Counted from the first letter of the stretch, positions 34,623 through 46,203 are shown. The stretch is DNA of 64,000 nucleotides from Pseudomonas syringae KCTC 12500 (GCF_000507185.2 NZ_AYTM02000002.1:1263501-1327500); one strand, 5' to 3'. The notes: generated from the sequence alone by a model not told the origin. Made by a program: numbers and translations.

Positions 34623-35759
34623 TCAGCGGCGCTTGGCCATGGCTTCGATAAAGCGATCGAACAAAGGCGCGACGTCGTTCGGGCCCGGACTCGCTTCAGG
34701 GTGACCCTGGAAGCTGAATGCGCTCTTGTCGGTCAGTTCGATACCCTGCAGGGTGCCGTCGAACAGCGACTTGTGAATGGCGCGAACGTTGCTCGGCAGG
34801 GTTGCCTCATCCACCGCAAAACCGTGGTTCTGGCTGGTGATCATGACCACACCGGTGTCCAGATCCTGGACCGGGTGGTTGGCACCGTGGTGGCCGTGGC
34901 CCATCTTCACGGTCTTGGCACCCGCGGCCAGCGCCAGAAGCTGATGGCCGAGGCAGATGCCGAACACCGGAATGTCGGTTTCCAGCACTTCTCTGATCGC
35001 CTTGATGGCGTAGTCGCACGGCTCCGGGTCACCAGGGCCGTTGGACAGGAAAACGCCGTCCGGCTTGTAGGCGAGCACTTCACTGGCAGGCGTTTGCGCC
35101 GGCACCACGGTTACACGGCAACCGCGCTCGACCAGCATGCGCAGGATGTTCACCTTGACGCCGTAATCGTAGGCGACCACGTGATAAGGCAGCTCGGAGG
35201 CGGCAATTTCAGGGTGGCTGTCGGTTTTCAGATCCCAGACGCTGGAACGCCACTCGTAGGTGTCCTTAGTGCAGACTTCCTTGGCCAGGTCCATGCCCTT
35301 GAGGCCCGGGAAGCTGCGGGCAGCGGCGATGGCCGCCTCTTCGGTGATGTTATCGCCGGCCAGGATGCAGCCGTTCTGGGCGCCTTTCTCACGCAGGATG
35401 CGGGTCAGGCGGCGCGTATCGATGCCGGCGATGGCAACGACGTTGTTGGCTTTCAGGTAATCACCGAGGGACAGCTTGTTACGCCAGTTGCTGGCGACCA
35501 GAGGCAGGTCGCGAATGACCAGGCCGGCGGACCAGACGCGATTCGACTCTGCGTCTTCAGGGGTGGTGCCGGTGTTGCCGATATGCGGGTAAGTCAGGGT
35601 AACGATCTGCTGGGCGTAGGAAGGATCGGTAAGAATTTCCTGATAGCCTGTCATTGCGGTGTTGAACACCACCTCACCAACGGTCTGACCGTCGGCTCCA
35701 ATGGCTTCGCCGCGAAAAATGCTGCCATCAGCAAGGGCGAGTATGGCTGGCTTAGTCAA
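34623..35759 (-). CDS. carA: Carbamoyl-phosphate synthase small subunit
   Basis: Glutamine amidotransferase subunit that feeds ammonia to CarB; 378 aa. The class I glutaminase triad is present: the Cys in [13 protein letters not shown] and the His-Glu pair in [11 protein letters not shown]. Start is TTG or ATG-like at 35759 within GGGAGGTCTTCTTG, where GGAGG is a strong ribosome-binding site. It follows dapB with a 216-base leader that carries regulatory-looking structure. Confidence 0.97.
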   Translation of the reverse strand: MTKPAILALADGSIFRGEAIGADGQTVGEVVFNTAMTGYQEILTDPSYAQQIVTLTYPHIGNTGTTPEDAESNRVWSAGLVIRDLPLVASNWRNKLSLGDYLKANNVVAIAGIDTRRLTRILREKGAQNGCILAGDNITEEAAIAAARSFPGLKGMDLAKEVCTKDTYEWRSSVWDLKTDSHPEIAASELPYHVVAYDYGVKVNILRMLVERGCRVTVVPAQTPASEVLAYKPDGVFLSNGPGDPEPCDYAIKAIREVLETDIPVFGICLGHQLLALAAGAKTVKMGHGHHGANHPVQDLDTGVVMITSQNHGFAVDEATLPSNVRAIHKSLFDGTLQGIELTDKSAFSFQGHPEASPGPNDVAPLFDRFIEAMAKRR

Positions 35760-35804
35760 GAAGACCTCCCGTAAATAAAACCTGAAAGGGCGATCGCAGG
35801 CTGC

Positions 35805-35838
35805 AAAAAAGCGGAATGACGTAGTTACGTCACCCCGC
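35805..35838 (-). terminator. Intrinsic terminator/attenuator in the carA leader
   Basis: On the minus strand a 13-bp stem (GCGGGGTGACGTA and TACGTCATTCCGC, two G-T pairs, 2-base loop) is followed by TTTTTT. It lies 46 bases ahead of the carA start and 138 bases after dapB, so it either ends dapB transcription or acts as an attenuator of carA. Confidence 0.75.
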
Positions 35839-35863
35839 TTTCTTATGGAATCATCTGCGCGCT

Positions 35864-35881
35864 TTTAGTGGACACACTAAA
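35864..35881 (-). promoter_or_regulatory. Perfect palindrome overlapping the end of a leader mini-ORF
   Basis: TTTAGTG-TGTC-CACTAAA, a perfect 7-bp inverted repeat, begins exactly at the stop codon of the 9-residue mini-ORF 35877-35906 and precedes the terminator. It could be an antiterminator arm or an operator. Confidence 0.4.
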
Positions 35882-35906
35882 GCTGTAGCTTACAGAAAAG
35901 GCCCAT
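35877..35906 (-). other. Candidate 9-residue leader peptide upstream of carA
   Basis: Reads MGLFCKLQL then TAG. It lies just after a small hairpin (TTGGT-GGTAG-ACCAA, 35908-35922) and before the palindrome and terminator. The ribosome-binding site is weak (GGTGG). It is offered as a possible attenuation leader; it may be chance. Confidence 0.25.
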
Positions 35907-35975
35907 TTTGGTCTACCACCAATGAGCCTGAAATGCGGGAAAATGCGACAAGACCACGAATGACCCTGTATGAAA

Positions 35976-36800
<825 letters not shown>

Positions 36801-37943
36801 TTACAGATCGCCGAAGAAACGCTTCACACCCTCAAACCAGCCACTGGCTTTCGGAGAATGGGACTCGTCGTTTTCAAGCGAGGTGCGGAACTCTTCAAGC
36901 AGTTCGCGCTGGCGCTTGCTCAGGTTGACCGGGGTTTCGACTGCAACACGGCACATCAGGTCACCTGCACCGCCGCCACGCACTGGAGCGACGCCCTTGC
37001 CACGCAAGCGGAACTGCTTGCCGGTCTGGGTACCTTCGGGGATTTTCAGTTTGACGCGACCATCGAGCGTCGGCACTTCAAGCTCGCCGCCCAGCGCTGC
37101 ATCGGTAAAGCTGATAGGCACTTCGCAGAACAGGTGCTTGCCATCACGCTGGAAGATCGCGTGTTCGCGCACATTGATCACGACATACAGGTCGCCGGTC
37201 GGACCACCCTGGGTACCCGCCTCGCCTTCGCCAGACAGACGAATGCGGTCACCAGTATCAACACCTGGCGGCACTTTGACGGAAAGCGTCTTGGACTCTT
37301 CGACGCGACCTTCACCATGGCAAGAATCGCACGGGTCAGAGATGATCTTGCCGTGGCCATGGCAGCGCGGACAGGTTTGCTGCACAGAGAAGAACCCCTG
37401 CTGCATGCGCACCTGACCAATGCCACCACACGTAGGGCATGTGACCGGCGAAGAACCTTTCTTGGCACCGCTGCCGTCGCACGGCTTGCAGTTGACCAGC
37501 GTCGGAACGCGGATATTCACGTTAGTACCGCGAACCGCCTCCTCCAGATTCAGCTCCAGCGTATAGCGCAGGTCACTGCCACGCTGAGCGCCGCCACGAC
37601 CACCGCCGCCACCGGCACGGCCGCCACCAAAGAAGTCGCTGAACACATCGCCGAAGATATCGGAGAAGTTGGCGCCACCGGCACCGCCACCAAAACCACC
37701 GCCGCCACCCATGCTCGGATCGACACCGGCATGGCCATACTGATCGTAGGCCGCGCGCTTGCTGGCGTCGGAAAGCACTTCGTAGGCTTCGTTGGCCTCT
37801 TTGAACAGCTCTTCCGATGCTTTGTCATCAGGGTTGCGGTCAGGGTGATGCTTCATCGCCAGACGGCGATAAGCCTTCTTCAGATCCGCCTCGCTGGAGC
37901 CTCGCTCCACTCCCAACACTTCGTAATAATCACGCTTTGCCAT
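36801..37943 (-). CDS. dnaJ: Chaperone protein DnaJ
   Basis: Hsp40 co-chaperone that stimulates DnaK ATPase, 380 aa from the ATG at 37943 ([15 protein letters not shown]). A longer open frame to 38033 is rejected. The J domain with HPD ([10 protein letters not shown]), the Gly/Phe-rich linker, and four CxxCxGxG zinc repeats ([32 protein letters not shown]) are all present, then the C-terminal substrate-binding domains. Third gene of grpE-dnaK-dnaJ. Confidence 0.98.
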   Translation of the reverse strand: MAKRDYYEVLGVERGSSEADLKKAYRRLAMKHHPDRNPDDKASEELFKEANEAYEVLSDASKRAAYDQYGHAGVDPSMGGGGGFGGGAGGANFSDIFGDVFSDFFGGGRAGGGGGRGGAQRGSDLRYTLELNLEEAVRGTNVNIRVPTLVNCKPCDGSGAKKGSSPVTCPTCGGIGQVRMQQGFFSVQQTCPRCHGHGKIISDPCDSCHGEGRVEESKTLSVKVPPGVDTGDRIRLSGEGEAGTQGGPTGDLYVVINVREHAIFQRDGKHLFCEVPISFTDAALGGELEVPTLDGRVKLKIPEGTQTGKQFRLRGKGVAPVRGGGAGDLMCRVAVETPVNLSKRQRELLEEFRTSLENDESHSPKASGWFEGVKRFFGDL

Positions 37944-38179
37944 AATTCTTCCGCACTCTTGAGGACGTTCGGCGAAGGCTCTCCTGAGCCGCACAAACTC
38001 GTTGAGCCCCATACAGGCCCGGACCCAACTCACGTCGATTCAACGATCCTGGTCTTCGTTCAGCAGCCAGATGCATCCGGCCGAGAAAGCGGCAGAATGA
38101 TTCGCCACGCAGGAGCGTCGCGATCTTGCCACGTGGCGTGCGGAGCAACTCCACACGCCGAAATTTTTGCTTGTTCCAG

Positions 38180-38215
38180 ACACGCCAACGCGGGAGCAAG
38201 CTCCCGCGCGGCGAC
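38180..38215. repeat. REP-like palindrome between dnaK and dnaJ
   Basis: The 326-base dnaK-dnaJ gap has no supportable gene. It contains the palindrome CGCGGGAGCAAGCTCCCGCG (near 38189-38208), related to Pseudomonas REP elements. Confidence 0.6.
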
Positions 38216-38269
38216 ATCCTACCAGTCAGCGCTCGAAAGAGGTCAACCGGCTTTCAAGTGAGCCTGCGC

Positions 38270-40186
38270 TTACTTGTGGTCTTTTACTTCTTCAAACTCG
38301 GCGTCGACGACATCGTCAGCCTTGGCAGTTTCTTCAGCTGGCTTGGCCGCAGCGTCCGGGTTTTCAGCCTGCTCGGCGTACATCTTCTGAGCAATTGGCG
38401 CGGAAACCTTGGACAGCTCTTCGACCTTGGCTTCAATGGCAGCCTTGTCGTCGCCTTTGATAGCGGCTTCCAGAGCAACCAGTGCAGCTTCTACCGCAGT
38501 CTTCTCTTCAGCGGTGACCTTGTCGCCCGCGTCAGCGATCATCTTGCGAGTCGAGTGGACCAGCGCATCACCCTGGTTACGGGCAGAGGCCAGCTCTTCG
38601 AACTTGCGATCTTCTTCGGAGTTGACTTCAGCATCGCGAACCATCTGCTGAATTTCTTCCTCGGACAGACCGGAGTTGGCCTTGATCACGATGGACTGCT
38701 GCTTGCCGGTGGCCTTGTCTTTCGCGCCAACGTGCAGGATGCCGTTTGCGTCGATGTCGAAGGTCACTTCGATCTGTGGCACGCCACGTGGAGCAGGTGG
38801 AATCTCGGCCAGGTCGAACTTGCCCAAGGACTTGTTCTGACCGGCTTGCTTACGCTCGCCCTGCAGGACGTGGATGGTTACCGCGTTCTGGTTGTCATCG
38901 GCAGTCGAGAACACTTGGGATTTCTTGGTAGGAATCGTGGTGTTTTTCTCGATCAGCGCAGTCATCACGCCGCCCATGGTTTCGATACCCAGAGTCAGCG
39001 GGCTGACGTCCAGCAGCAGAACGTCTTTGACGTCACCGGCCAAGACTGCGCCCTGAATGGCAGCACCCATGGCAACGGCTTCGTCAGGGTTGACGTCTTT
39101 ACGTGCTTCTTTGCCGAAGAACTCGGTCACCAGCTTCTGAACCAGCGGCATACGCGTCTGACCACCGACCAGAATCACGTCGTTGATCTTGCTTCTGTCG
39201 ATGCCAGCATCTTTCAGCGCCATTTCGCATGGAGCGATGGTGCGCTGAACCAGGTCTTCAACCAGCGATTCCAGCTTGGAGCGGGAGATCTTCACTACCA
39301 GGTGCTTAGGACCGGTTGCGTCTGCAGTGATGTAAGGCAGGTTGACTTCGGTCTGGGTGCTGGAAGACAGCTCGATCTTGGCTTTTTCGGCAGCTTCTTT
39401 CAGACGCTGCATGGCCAGCGGATCACCCTTGAGGTTCATGCCGCTTTCTTTCTTGAATTCGTCAACGAAGTAGTCGATCAGACGAATGTCAAAGTCTTCA
39501 CCACCCAGGAACGTGTCACCGTTGGTGGCCAACACTTCGAACTGGTGCTCGCCATCGACTTCAGCGATCTCGATGACCGAGACGTCGAAAGTACCGCCAC
39601 CCAGGTCATAAACGATGACAGTGTGGTCGCCCTTGGCCTTGTCCATACCGTACGCCAGCGCAGCTGCGGTAGGTTCGTTGATGATGCGCTTGACGTCCAG
39701 ACCGGCGATACGGCCAGCGTCCTTGGTAGCCTGACGCTGACTGTCGTTGAAGTAGGCCGGAACGGTGATGACCGCTTCGGTAACCGCTTCACCGAGGTAG
39801 TCTTCGGCAGTCTTTTTCATTTTCTTCAGGATTTCAGCGGAAATCTGAGGAGGCGCCATTTTCTGGCCATTCACTTCAACCCAGGCGTCACCGTTGTCAG
39901 CCTTGACGATCTTGTAAGGGACCATCTGGATGTCTTTCTGAACGACATCCTCTTCGAACTTGCGACCGATCAGACGCTTCACCGCGTACAGGGTGTTGTG
40001 CGGGTTGGTGACCGCCTGACGCTTGGCGGACTGACCGACCAGGATTTCGCCATCATTTGCATAGGCGATGATCGAAGGTGTAGTACGAGTACCTTCAGCG
40101 TTCTCGATAACCTTGACGTTACCGTTTTCCAGAATTGAGACGCAGGAGTTGGTAGTCCCCAGGTCGATACCGATAATTCTGCCCAT
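38270..40186 (-). CDS. dnaK: Chaperone protein DnaK (Hsp70)
   Basis: ATP-dependent chaperone, 638 aa from the ATG at 40186 ([15 protein letters not shown]); the in-frame extension to 40210 is rejected on family grounds. Hsp70 signatures are present: [22 protein letters not shown] and [11 protein letters not shown]. The C-terminal lid ends in the acidic EFEEVKDHK tail. Between grpE and dnaJ; expected to be heat-inducible with grpE. Confidence 0.98.
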   Translation of the reverse strand: MGRIIGIDLGTTNSCVSILENGNVKVIENAEGTRTTPSIIAYANDGEILVGQSAKRQAVTNPHNTLYAVKRLIGRKFEEDVVQKDIQMVPYKIVKADNGDAWVEVNGQKMAPPQISAEILKKMKKTAEDYLGEAVTEAVITVPAYFNDSQRQATKDAGRIAGLDVKRIINEPTAAALAYGMDKAKGDHTVIVYDLGGGTFDVSVIEIAEVDGEHQFEVLATNGDTFLGGEDFDIRLIDYFVDEFKKESGMNLKGDPLAMQRLKEAAEKAKIELSSSTQTEVNLPYITADATGPKHLVVKISRSKLESLVEDLVQRTIAPCEMALKDAGIDRSKINDVILVGGQTRMPLVQKLVTEFFGKEARKDVNPDEAVAMGAAIQGAVLAGDVKDVLLLDVSPLTLGIETMGGVMTALIEKNTTIPTKKSQVFSTADDNQNAVTIHVLQGERKQAGQNKSLGKFDLAEIPPAPRGVPQIEVTFDIDANGILHVGAKDKATGKQQSIVIKANSGLSEEEIQQMVRDAEVNSEEDRKFEELASARNQGDALVHSTRKMIADAGDKVTAEEKTAVEAALVALEAAIKGDDKAAIEAKVEELSKVSAPIAQKMYAEQAENPDAAAKPAEETAKADDVVDAEFEEVKDHK

Positions 40187-40297
40187 CTTTGACTCTCCCG
40201 AAACTTGCAAAACTTGGATTTGGTTGCCGCCAGTGCGTTGACACCGTGCGGTAGCTCTTAAACGCTTGACCTTTAAATGGGGGCCTTACAGCTGATT

Positions 40298-40861
40298 TCA
40301 AGCCTGCTCGTTGATTGACGGCGTTGCAGGCGATGGTGCCTTGCTGACCACGACCATGGCCGGGCGCAACAGGCGACCATTAAGCTGATAACCCTTCTGA
40401 AATACCTTGAGCACCGTGTTGGGCTCAACGTCGGCACTTTCCTGCATGGCCATCGCCTGGTGCTGGTCGGCACTGAACGGTTGGCCGTGCGGATCAATGG
40501 CTTCCAGCTGATAACGCTTGAGGGTGTCCTGGAACATCTTCAAGGTCAGCTCGATGCCTTCACGCATCGGGCGAATGCTTTCATCGTCCGGACTGGACAG
40601 ATCAAGGCCTCGCTCCAGACTGTCGATGATCGGCAACAGATCACCGGCAAATTTTTCCAGCGCAAACTTGTGCGCCTTTTCAACATCCTGTTCGGCACGG
40701 CGGCGGACATTCTGCAGATCCGCAGCCACGCGAAGGGATTGGTCCTGCGCAGCGGCCAGTTGCTCTTCGAGCACCTGCACACGGGTTGTCAGTTCATCGC
40801 CCGCGCCCGCCTCGGCAGCCTGATCCTGAGCCTGCGCATCCAGATTCTGTTCGTCAGCCAT
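40298..40861 (-). CDS. grpE: Nucleotide exchange factor GrpE
   Basis: Releases ADP from DnaK; 187 aa. It has a long N-terminal helix ([20 protein letters not shown]) and the family signature around [26 protein letters not shown]. First gene of the chaperone operon, preceded by GGAGAAG and a sigma-32 type promoter. Confidence 0.98.
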
Positions 40862-40913
40862 ACATCTTCTCCTCTAAAAACGTCCGCGATCCCGATTCGC
40901 GCTTCTGCCCACC

Positions 40914-40942
40914 TATATGGGATCGGATTTTCCGGCTTCAAG
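40914..40942 (-). promoter_or_regulatory. Sigma-32 (heat-shock) promoter of grpE-dnaK
   Basis: On the minus strand CTTGAAG (40936-40942) and CCCATATA (40914-40921) are separated by 14 bases, close to the RpoH consensus CTTGAAA/CCCATnT. It lies about 53 bases upstream of the grpE start. Confidence 0.8.
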
Positions 40943-41092
40943 GGTTTCTTGTGATCGAGATACGCATTCCCTGACAAATAATCCGGATTCCGGCCCGGCA
41001 AAAAATGGCGCATTGACACAAGAGGGACTAAAAACCACTTCAGACCGATCAAATCGAGCTAAGCAAGGGCATTGTCAGCCACAAATAAAACA

Positions 41093-41108
41093 CTGTATAA
41101 ATAACCAG
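41093..41108 (+). promoter_or_regulatory. LexA-like box upstream of recN
   Basis: CTGTATAAATAACCAG, one core mismatch from CTGT-N8-ACAG, 23 bases before the recN ATG. recN is a classic SOS gene. Confidence 0.7.
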
Positions 41109-41131
41109 ACAAACAGCCCGGGAGCCGCTCA

Positions 41132-42805
41132 ATGCTGGTGCACCTTTCCGTACACAACTACGCCATTGTCGAACACCTTGACCTTGAACTGGATCGAGGC
41201 ATGAGCGTCATCACCGGCGAAACCGGTGCTGGCAAGTCGATCATGCTCGACGCCCTGGGCCTGACCCTGGGCGACCGTGCCGACAGCGGCGTGGTCAGGC
41301 CAGGCGCCGACAAGGCCGACATCCTGGCCACGTTCGACCTGGGCGATATTCCCGAGGCACAGACCTGGCTCAAAGAGCGCGACCTGGACAACGACGGCCC
41401 CTGCATCCTGCGCCGGGTCATCACGGCCGAAGGGCGATCACGCTCCTATATCAATGGCTCGCCTTGCCCTCAGGGCGACCTGAAGGCGCTGGGCGAACTG
41501 CTCATCGATATTCACAGCCAGCATGAACACCAGTCGCTGCTCAAGACCGACACCCACCGACGCCTGCTCGACGAATACGCGGGTGCGACCGATCTGGCCC
41601 GTCAGGTTCATCTCGCGGCCCAGCGCTGGCGGCAGACGCGGCAGGAGCTCGAGCGCCTCTCCAATTCGGGTGACGAGCAACGCGCACGGCATCAGTTGCT
41701 GAGCTATCAGCTCGAAGAACTGGAAAGCCTGAGCCTGGGCGAAAACGAGCTCGAACAGCTCGAACAGGAACACAAGGACCTGACCAACGCCGAAAGCCTG
41801 CTGAGCATTTGCCGACAAGTGGTCGAGCAGTGCAGCGAAAGCGATTCCGGCAACGTGCTCAATGCCCTGACCGCCAGCCTGCATCGCCTTGGCAGCGTCG
41901 ACCATTCCCCGTCCGCCCTGAGCGAGGCCACAGGGCTGCTGTCCAGCGCGCAGATACAGGTAGAAGAAGCGGTAGGCGAGCTGAATCGCTTTCTGGATCA
42001 CTTCGATGCCGACCCTGCCCGCCTGCAACAGCTTGAAGAACGACTCGATGCTATCTATACGCTGGCGCGCAAGCACCGCATCCAGCCAGGCGAAGTGGCG
42101 ACACTGCAACAAAAGCTGCTGGATGAAATAGAAACGCTGAATGCCAACGACGAATCCATCGAACGGCTGGAGCATGAAGTGCAAGCATTCGCGCGGCACT
42201 ATCAGGATAAAGCCCGCGAGCTGAGCGACCTGCGTCACAATTCGGCGACGAAACTGGCCAGCGCCGTAGAACAGGAAATTCATCGTCTGGGCATGCCCGG
42301 CGGTCGTTTCCAGATCGACCTCAAAGCCAACGCCAGCGTAGAACCCTCGCCTCACGGCCTGGAGCAGGTAGAGCTATTGGTCAGCGCCAACCCCGGCCAG
42401 CCATTGAAAGCGCTGGCGAAAGTCGCGTCGGGTGGCGAACTGTCGCGCATCAGCCTGGCGATTCAGGTCATCACTGCGCAAACCTCGCGGGTGCCGACGC
42501 TGGTATTCGACGAAGTGGATGTGGGGATTGGCGGACCGACCGCCGAGATCGTGGGGCAACTGCTGCGTCGCCTGGGCGAGCGCGGCCAGGTCATGACCGT
42601 CACTCACCTGCCGCAGGTCGCGGCGCAGGGCCATCAGCACCTGTTCGTGCATAAGGTGCGGGACAACGACGCAACGCGCACAGCCGTATCCAGGCTCAGC
42701 AAGACTGAACGTATAGAAGAAGTCGCCCGCATGCTGGGCGGCATCGACCTGACCAAGGAATCTCTGGCGCACGCCAAAAAGATGGTCGTTACGGCTAAAA
42801 GCTGA
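41132..42805 (+). CDS. recN: DNA repair protein RecN
   Basis: SMC-like ATPase acting in double-strand break repair, 557 aa. Walker A is ETGAGKS near residue 30, followed by long coiled-coil arms, and the C-terminal ABC signature is VASGGELSRISLAI with Walker B TLVFDEVDVGIGG. A LexA-like box lies directly upstream. Divergent from grpE and convergent with fur. Confidence 0.98.
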   Translation: MLVHLSVHNYAIVEHLDLELDRGMSVITGETGAGKSIMLDALGLTLGDRADSGVVRPGADKADILATFDLGDIPEAQTWLKERDLDNDGPCILRRVITAEGRSRSYINGSPCPQGDLKALGELLIDIHSQHEHQSLLKTDTHRRLLDEYAGATDLARQVHLAAQRWRQTRQELERLSNSGDEQRARHQLLSYQLEELESLSLGENELEQLEQEHKDLTNAESLLSICRQVVEQCSESDSGNVLNALTASLHRLGSVDHSPSALSEATGLLSSAQIQVEEAVGELNRFLDHFDADPARLQQLEERLDAIYTLARKHRIQPGEVATLQQKLLDEIETLNANDESIERLEHEVQAFARHYQDKARELSDLRHNSATKLASAVEQEIHRLGMPGGRFQIDLKANASVEPSPHGLEQVELLVSANPGQPLKALAKVASGGELSRISLAIQVITAQTSRVPTLVFDEVDVGIGGPTAEIVGQLLRRLGERGQVMTVTHLPQVAAQGHQHLFVHKVRDNDATRTAVSRLSKTERIEEVARMLGGIDLTKESLAHAKKMVVTAKS

Positions 42806-42822
42806 GCGATAGAAAGCACAAA

Positions 42823-42838
42823 GGCGACCGCGGTCGCC
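42823..42838. terminator. Shared hairpin between recN and fur
   Basis: Perfect palindrome GGCGACCGCGGTCGCC midway between the convergent stops of recN and fur. T-runs are weak on both sides. Confidence 0.55.
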
Positions 42839-42849
42839 CCTGTTGCTGA

Positions 42850-43257
42850 TTACGCCTTCTTGTTACGGACGTAGAGCACCAGATTGTGGTCCACCAGGTC
42901 AAAGCCGTGTCTTTCGACAATGGCTTTCTGAAGCTTCTCGATTTCTTCGTCGAAGAATTCGATCACCTCACCCGATTCCACGTTGACCATGTGGTCGTGG
43001 TGGCCGCCATCAGCCAGCTCGAACACAGCATGACCGCCGTCGAAGTTGTGGCGCACCACCAGTCCAGCGGACTCGAACTGAGTCAGAACACGGTAAACCG
43101 TGGCCAGACCGACGTCCTCGCTGGCCTCCATGAGAGCCTTGTAGACATCCTCGGCACTCATGTGGCGTTGCTCTGCAGAATCGAGCATTTGCAGTATTTT
43201 GACCCGCGGCAAGGTTACCTTGAGTCCTACTTTACGTAGTTCGTTATTTTCAACCAT
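42850..43257 (-). CDS. fur: Ferric uptake regulator Fur
   Basis: Fe2+-dependent transcriptional repressor, 135 aa from the ATG at 43257 (MVENNELRKVGLKVTLPRVK). The extension to 43353 would run into the bamE promoter. The N-terminal winged helix is followed by the metal-binding stretch GGHHDHMVNVESGEVIEF. It lacks the C-terminal CxxC motifs of E. coli Fur, as in other Pseudomonas. Divergent from bamE, with which it shares a 98-base promoter region. Confidence 0.97.
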   Translation of the reverse strand: MVENNELRKVGLKVTLPRVKILQMLDSAEQRHMSAEDVYKALMEASEDVGLATVYRVLTQFESAGLVVRHNFDGGHAVFELADGGHHDHMVNVESGEVIEFFDEEIEKLQKAIVERHGFDLVDHNLVLYVRNKKA

Positions 43258-43355
43258 GGTCAGCTTTCTCGCAGACGCTGCTTCGCAGCTTCTCTTAATG
43301 CAGGTATGATCGGAGTTTACGTTGTCCCAGCCAAGATAGTGGAAGTCGCCCACCG

Positions 43356-43877
43356 ATGCAAAACACCAAGCTCTTGCTAACCAGTTTCACCTTCGTGGGA
43401 CTGCTCGCACTCGCCGGTTGTTCATTCCCCGGGGTTTACAAAATCGACATCCAGCAGGGTAATGTCGTCACGCAGGACATGATAGACCAGTTACGCCCCG
43501 GAATGACCCGGCGGCAAGTACGGTTTATCATGGGCAACCCCCTGTTGACCGACACTTTCCACTCCGATCGGTGGGATTACCTGTACAGCCTGCAGCCAGG
43601 TGGCGGTGAACGCCAGCAGGAGCGTGTCAGCCTTATATTCAACGGCAATGACCAGCTCGTGAGCCTATCTGGCGACTTCATGCCCGGCGTCAGCCGCGAT
43701 GAAGCCATTCTCGGCAAGGGCAGCGACACCACTGTCCCGGCAGAGAACCAGCCAGTGCAGCAGCCTGAGGAACCGGCCAAGCCAGGTTCGTTGCTGGATA
43801 CAATCCAGAAGGACGTGGACAGCGTCGAGACAGTACCGGTCCCGACCCAGGAGCCGCTGGACACCAACACCCGGTAG
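43356..43877 (+). CDS. bamE: Outer membrane assembly lipoprotein BamE (OmlA/SmpA)
   Basis: Lipoprotein of the BAM complex that inserts outer-membrane beta-barrels, 173 aa. The signal peptide ends in the lipobox LALAGC. The SmpA/OmlA domain follows ([33 protein letters not shown]), then a Pro/Glu/Val-rich tail specific to Pseudomonas. Divergent from fur; a terminator follows closely. Confidence 0.97.
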   Translation: MQNTKLLLTSFTFVGLLALAGCSFPGVYKIDIQQGNVVTQDMIDQLRPGMTRRQVRFIMGNPLLTDTFHSDRWDYLYSLQPGGGERQQERVSLIFNGNDQLVSLSGDFMPGVSRDEAILGKGSDTTVPAENQPVQQPEEPAKPGSLLDTIQKDVDSVETVPVPTQEPLDTNTR

Positions 43878-43892
43878 TCCAAAGCGCCCAAC

Positions 43893-43919
43893 AAAAAGCC
43901 CGGCATGCCGGGCTTTTTT
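43893..43919 (+). terminator. Intrinsic terminator of bamE
   Basis: AAAAGCCCGG-CATG-CCGGGCTTTTTT, a strong bidirectional hairpin 16 bases after the bamE stop and 34 bases from the rnfH stop. Confidence 0.9.
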
Positions 43920-43952
43920 GTGTCTTCCATTCAGCCAGCGTTCAGCCCGAAC

Positions 43953-44267
43953 TCATCCTGTAGGCGTTCTTTTTTCACGCGCCTTGGCGGCACGCAGACG
44001 CCTGATCTCCATCGGGTCGGCCACCAGCGGACGATAAATCTCTATCCGCTCACCCGCCTCCAGCACCCGCGCAGCAGGATCAGCCACCACCTTGCCGAAT
44101 ATACCGACGGCGCACAGGCTCAGATCCAGCTCGGGAAACTCCTTGTCCATACCGCTGAGTGCGAGCGCCTGACGTACCGAAGAGCCGGCCGGGACATCGA
44201 CCGTCTTCAATACCTGGCGCTGCACTGAGGCGTAAACCACCTCTATCTGAATCGATGCGTCAGCCAT
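43953..44267 (-). CDS. rnfH: RnfH family ubiquitin-like protein
   Basis: 104-residue beta-grasp protein of unknown precise role, regularly encoded next to ratA. I use the ATG at 44267 (MADASIQIEVVYASVQRQVL). Landmarks are GSSVRQALALSGM and GIFGKVVADPAARVLEAGERIEIYRPL. It overlaps the ratA stop by eight bases, indicating translational coupling. Confidence 0.95.
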   Translation of the reverse strand: MADASIQIEVVYASVQRQVLKTVDVPAGSSVRQALALSGMDKEFPELDLSLCAVGIFGKVVADPAARVLEAGERIEIYRPLVADPMEIRRLRAAKAREKRTPTG

Positions 44268-44694
44268 GCAGCTCTTTCGCTCGCTGGCAGAACGCATCCA
44301 CCAGCGTGTTGGCTGCCTGATTGAACAGCGGCCCCAGCGTGGCGCGAACGATGGTGCCGGCATAATCGAAGGACAGATCCAGACTGATCTTGCAGGCTTT
44401 CTCACCCAGCGGCTTGAACGTCCAGACACCGTGAAACTGTTCGAACGGCCCTTCGACCAGGTCCATCACGATCGACTCGCCGGGAACCAGCGTATTGCGC
44501 GTCATAAACTTCTGGCTCAGACCGCCCTTGGCGATCTCCAGGCTGGCGCGCATCTGCGCCTCACTAGCCTCAACCACGGTAGCGGATGAACACCACGGCA
44601 GGAACTCGGGATAACGAGCCACATCATTGACCAGGTCATAAAGGAACCTGGCCGGGTACGGCAGTAAAGCAGAGCGTTGTATATGCGTAGTCAT
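44260..44694 (-). CDS. ratA: RatA-like START/SRPBCC domain protein
   Basis: 144-residue protein of the coenzyme Q-binding/RatA family (COQ10-like START fold). The start is the ATG at 44694 (MTTHIQRSALLPYPA). Conserved blocks are LYDLVNDVARYPEFLPWC and the C-terminal LGPLFNQAANTLVDAFCQRA. E. coli RatA is described as a toxin that blocks 70S formation, while eukaryotic Coq10 helps ubiquinone function, so the real role remains open. Gene order smpB / ratA-rnfH / bamE is conserved. Confidence 0.93.
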   Translation of the reverse strand: MTTHIQRSALLPYPARFLYDLVNDVARYPEFLPWCSSATVVEASEAQMRASLEIAKGGLSQKFMTRNTLVPGESIVMDLVEGPFEQFHGVWTFKPLGEKACKISLDLSFDYAGTIVRATLGPLFNQAANTLVDAFCQRAKELHG

Positions 44695-44701
44695 GTGAGC
44701 G

Positions 44702-46105
44702 TCATTTCCAGAGCTGAGCGGCAAACACCACAAGAATGCCGAGCGGCGCCACGTAGCGCATCAAAAAGTACGTCAGGTTGAAGAGCAGTGGACTGCGAAT
44801 CGACAATTCGTCGCGCACCGTCTCACGGCCCATCACCCAACCAGCGAATACTACAAAACACAACCCACCCAGCGGCAACATGATCCGCGAAGTGAAGAAA
44901 TCAATGACTCCGAAGAAGTCCAGGCCAGTCGATGCGCCCCATTGATAGAGGTGGAATGCGCCTCCATCGTTCACGAAAAACTTGGCTTTTTGCCAGATAT
45001 TGAACGAGAACACCGTGCCCAAGCCCACAAACCAGCAGGTAAAGGCCAGCCAGAACGTCACCCAGGCGCGGCGAATACGGGTGCGCTCGACCAGGTAGGC
45101 AACCATCGGCTCAAGCAACGAAATCGCCGAACTCCAGGCTGCAACGGCCACCAACACGAAGAACACGATGCCCATCAACTGGCCGAACGCGACGTTGCCG
45201 AATGCATACGGCAGCGTGACGAACATAAGGCCCGGCCCCTCGCTGGGGTTCAGGCCTGCGGCGAACACGATCGGGAACAGCGCAAGGCCGGCCAACAGCG
45301 AAACGAAGGTATCGAGCAACGCGATGCCGACGACGGTGCTGCTGATCGACGCGCCTTTGGTCATGTACGCGCCGTAGACCATGATCGAGCCGACACCGAC
45401 GCTCAGGGAAAAGAACGCATGGCCCATCGCAGGCAGCAAGCCATCCAGCACCTTCTCGGGATTGAAGTCGAACATGAAATGCACGCCTTCCATGAAATGC
45501 CCGGTGGTCAGGCTATAGCCCAACAGCGCGAGCATCAGCAGGAAAAGCATTGGCATCATGATGCGCAGACTCTTCTCCAGCCCGGCCTCGACACCTTTGC
45601 CGATCACCACCGCCGACAGCAGCATGAAAATCGTGTGCCACAGAATCAGACGCCACGGGTCGGCAATCACCGCACCGAAATAAGCACCGACCTGATCCGG
45701 CGACACACTCTGAAAGTCGCCGCGCCCCATGTCGATGATGTAATCCAGCGACCAGCCGCCCACCACACTATAAAAGGAGAGAATCAGCAGCGCCGTGATC
45801 ATCCCGGCAAACGCACCCCAGGACCAGCGCGGCGAATGCCCCGCTTCCTGCGCCAGCGTCTTGAGCGCATTCGCAGGACTGAGCCGGGAACGACGGCCAA
45901 TCAGCGTCTCGGCGATCATCACCGGAATACCGATCAGCGCAATGCACGCCAGAAAAACCAGTACAAATGCACCGCCGCCATAGGCACCGACCATGTACGG
46001 AAATTTCCAGATACTGCCCAGCCCCACAGCAGAGCCGGTGGCAGCCAGGATGAACACCCAGCGACTTGCCCAGCTACCGTGGACCGAAACCTTGTCCGTC
46101 GACAT
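44702..46105 (-). CDS. Sodium-dependent transporter (neurotransmitter:sodium symporter family)
   Basis: 467-residue inner-membrane protein with about eleven to twelve transmembrane segments. The first helix contains the Na+/substrate-binding motif [17 protein letters not shown] typical of LeuT/SNF transporters. The substrate is probably an amino acid, but the sequence does not define it. It precedes ratA by seven bases and may be co-transcribed with it. Confidence 0.92.
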   Translation of the reverse strand: MSTDKVSVHGSWASRWVFILAATGSAVGLGSIWKFPYMVGAYGGGAFVLVFLACIALIGIPVMIAETLIGRRSRLSPANALKTLAQEAGHSPRWSWGAFAGMITALLILSFYSVVGGWSLDYIIDMGRGDFQSVSPDQVGAYFGAVIADPWRLILWHTIFMLLSAVVIGKGVEAGLEKSLRIMMPMLFLLMLALLGYSLTTGHFMEGVHFMFDFNPEKVLDGLLPAMGHAFFSLSVGVGSIMVYGAYMTKGASISSTVVGIALLDTFVSLLAGLALFPIVFAAGLNPSEGPGLMFVTLPYAFGNVAFGQLMGIVFFVLVAVAAWSSAISLLEPMVAYLVERTRIRRAWVTFWLAFTCWFVGLGTVFSFNIWQKAKFFVNDGGAFHLYQWGASTGLDFFGVIDFFTSRIMLPLGGLCFVVFAGWVMGRETVRDELSIRSPLLFNLTYFLMRYVAPLGILVVFAAQLWK

Positions 46106-46203
46106 TATCGAAACGCCCAGCTAAAAAAGATCGCGCATTGTCCGGGATTCAACCTTTGTGCTCAAGCACGCGCTTTCCCGTAGCCGACATTGATGCAACT
46201 GCC

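Noticed and set aside
38126..40138. Long plus-strand open frame opposite dnaK
   Set aside because: Shadow of dnaK, whose motifs are complete on the minus strand.
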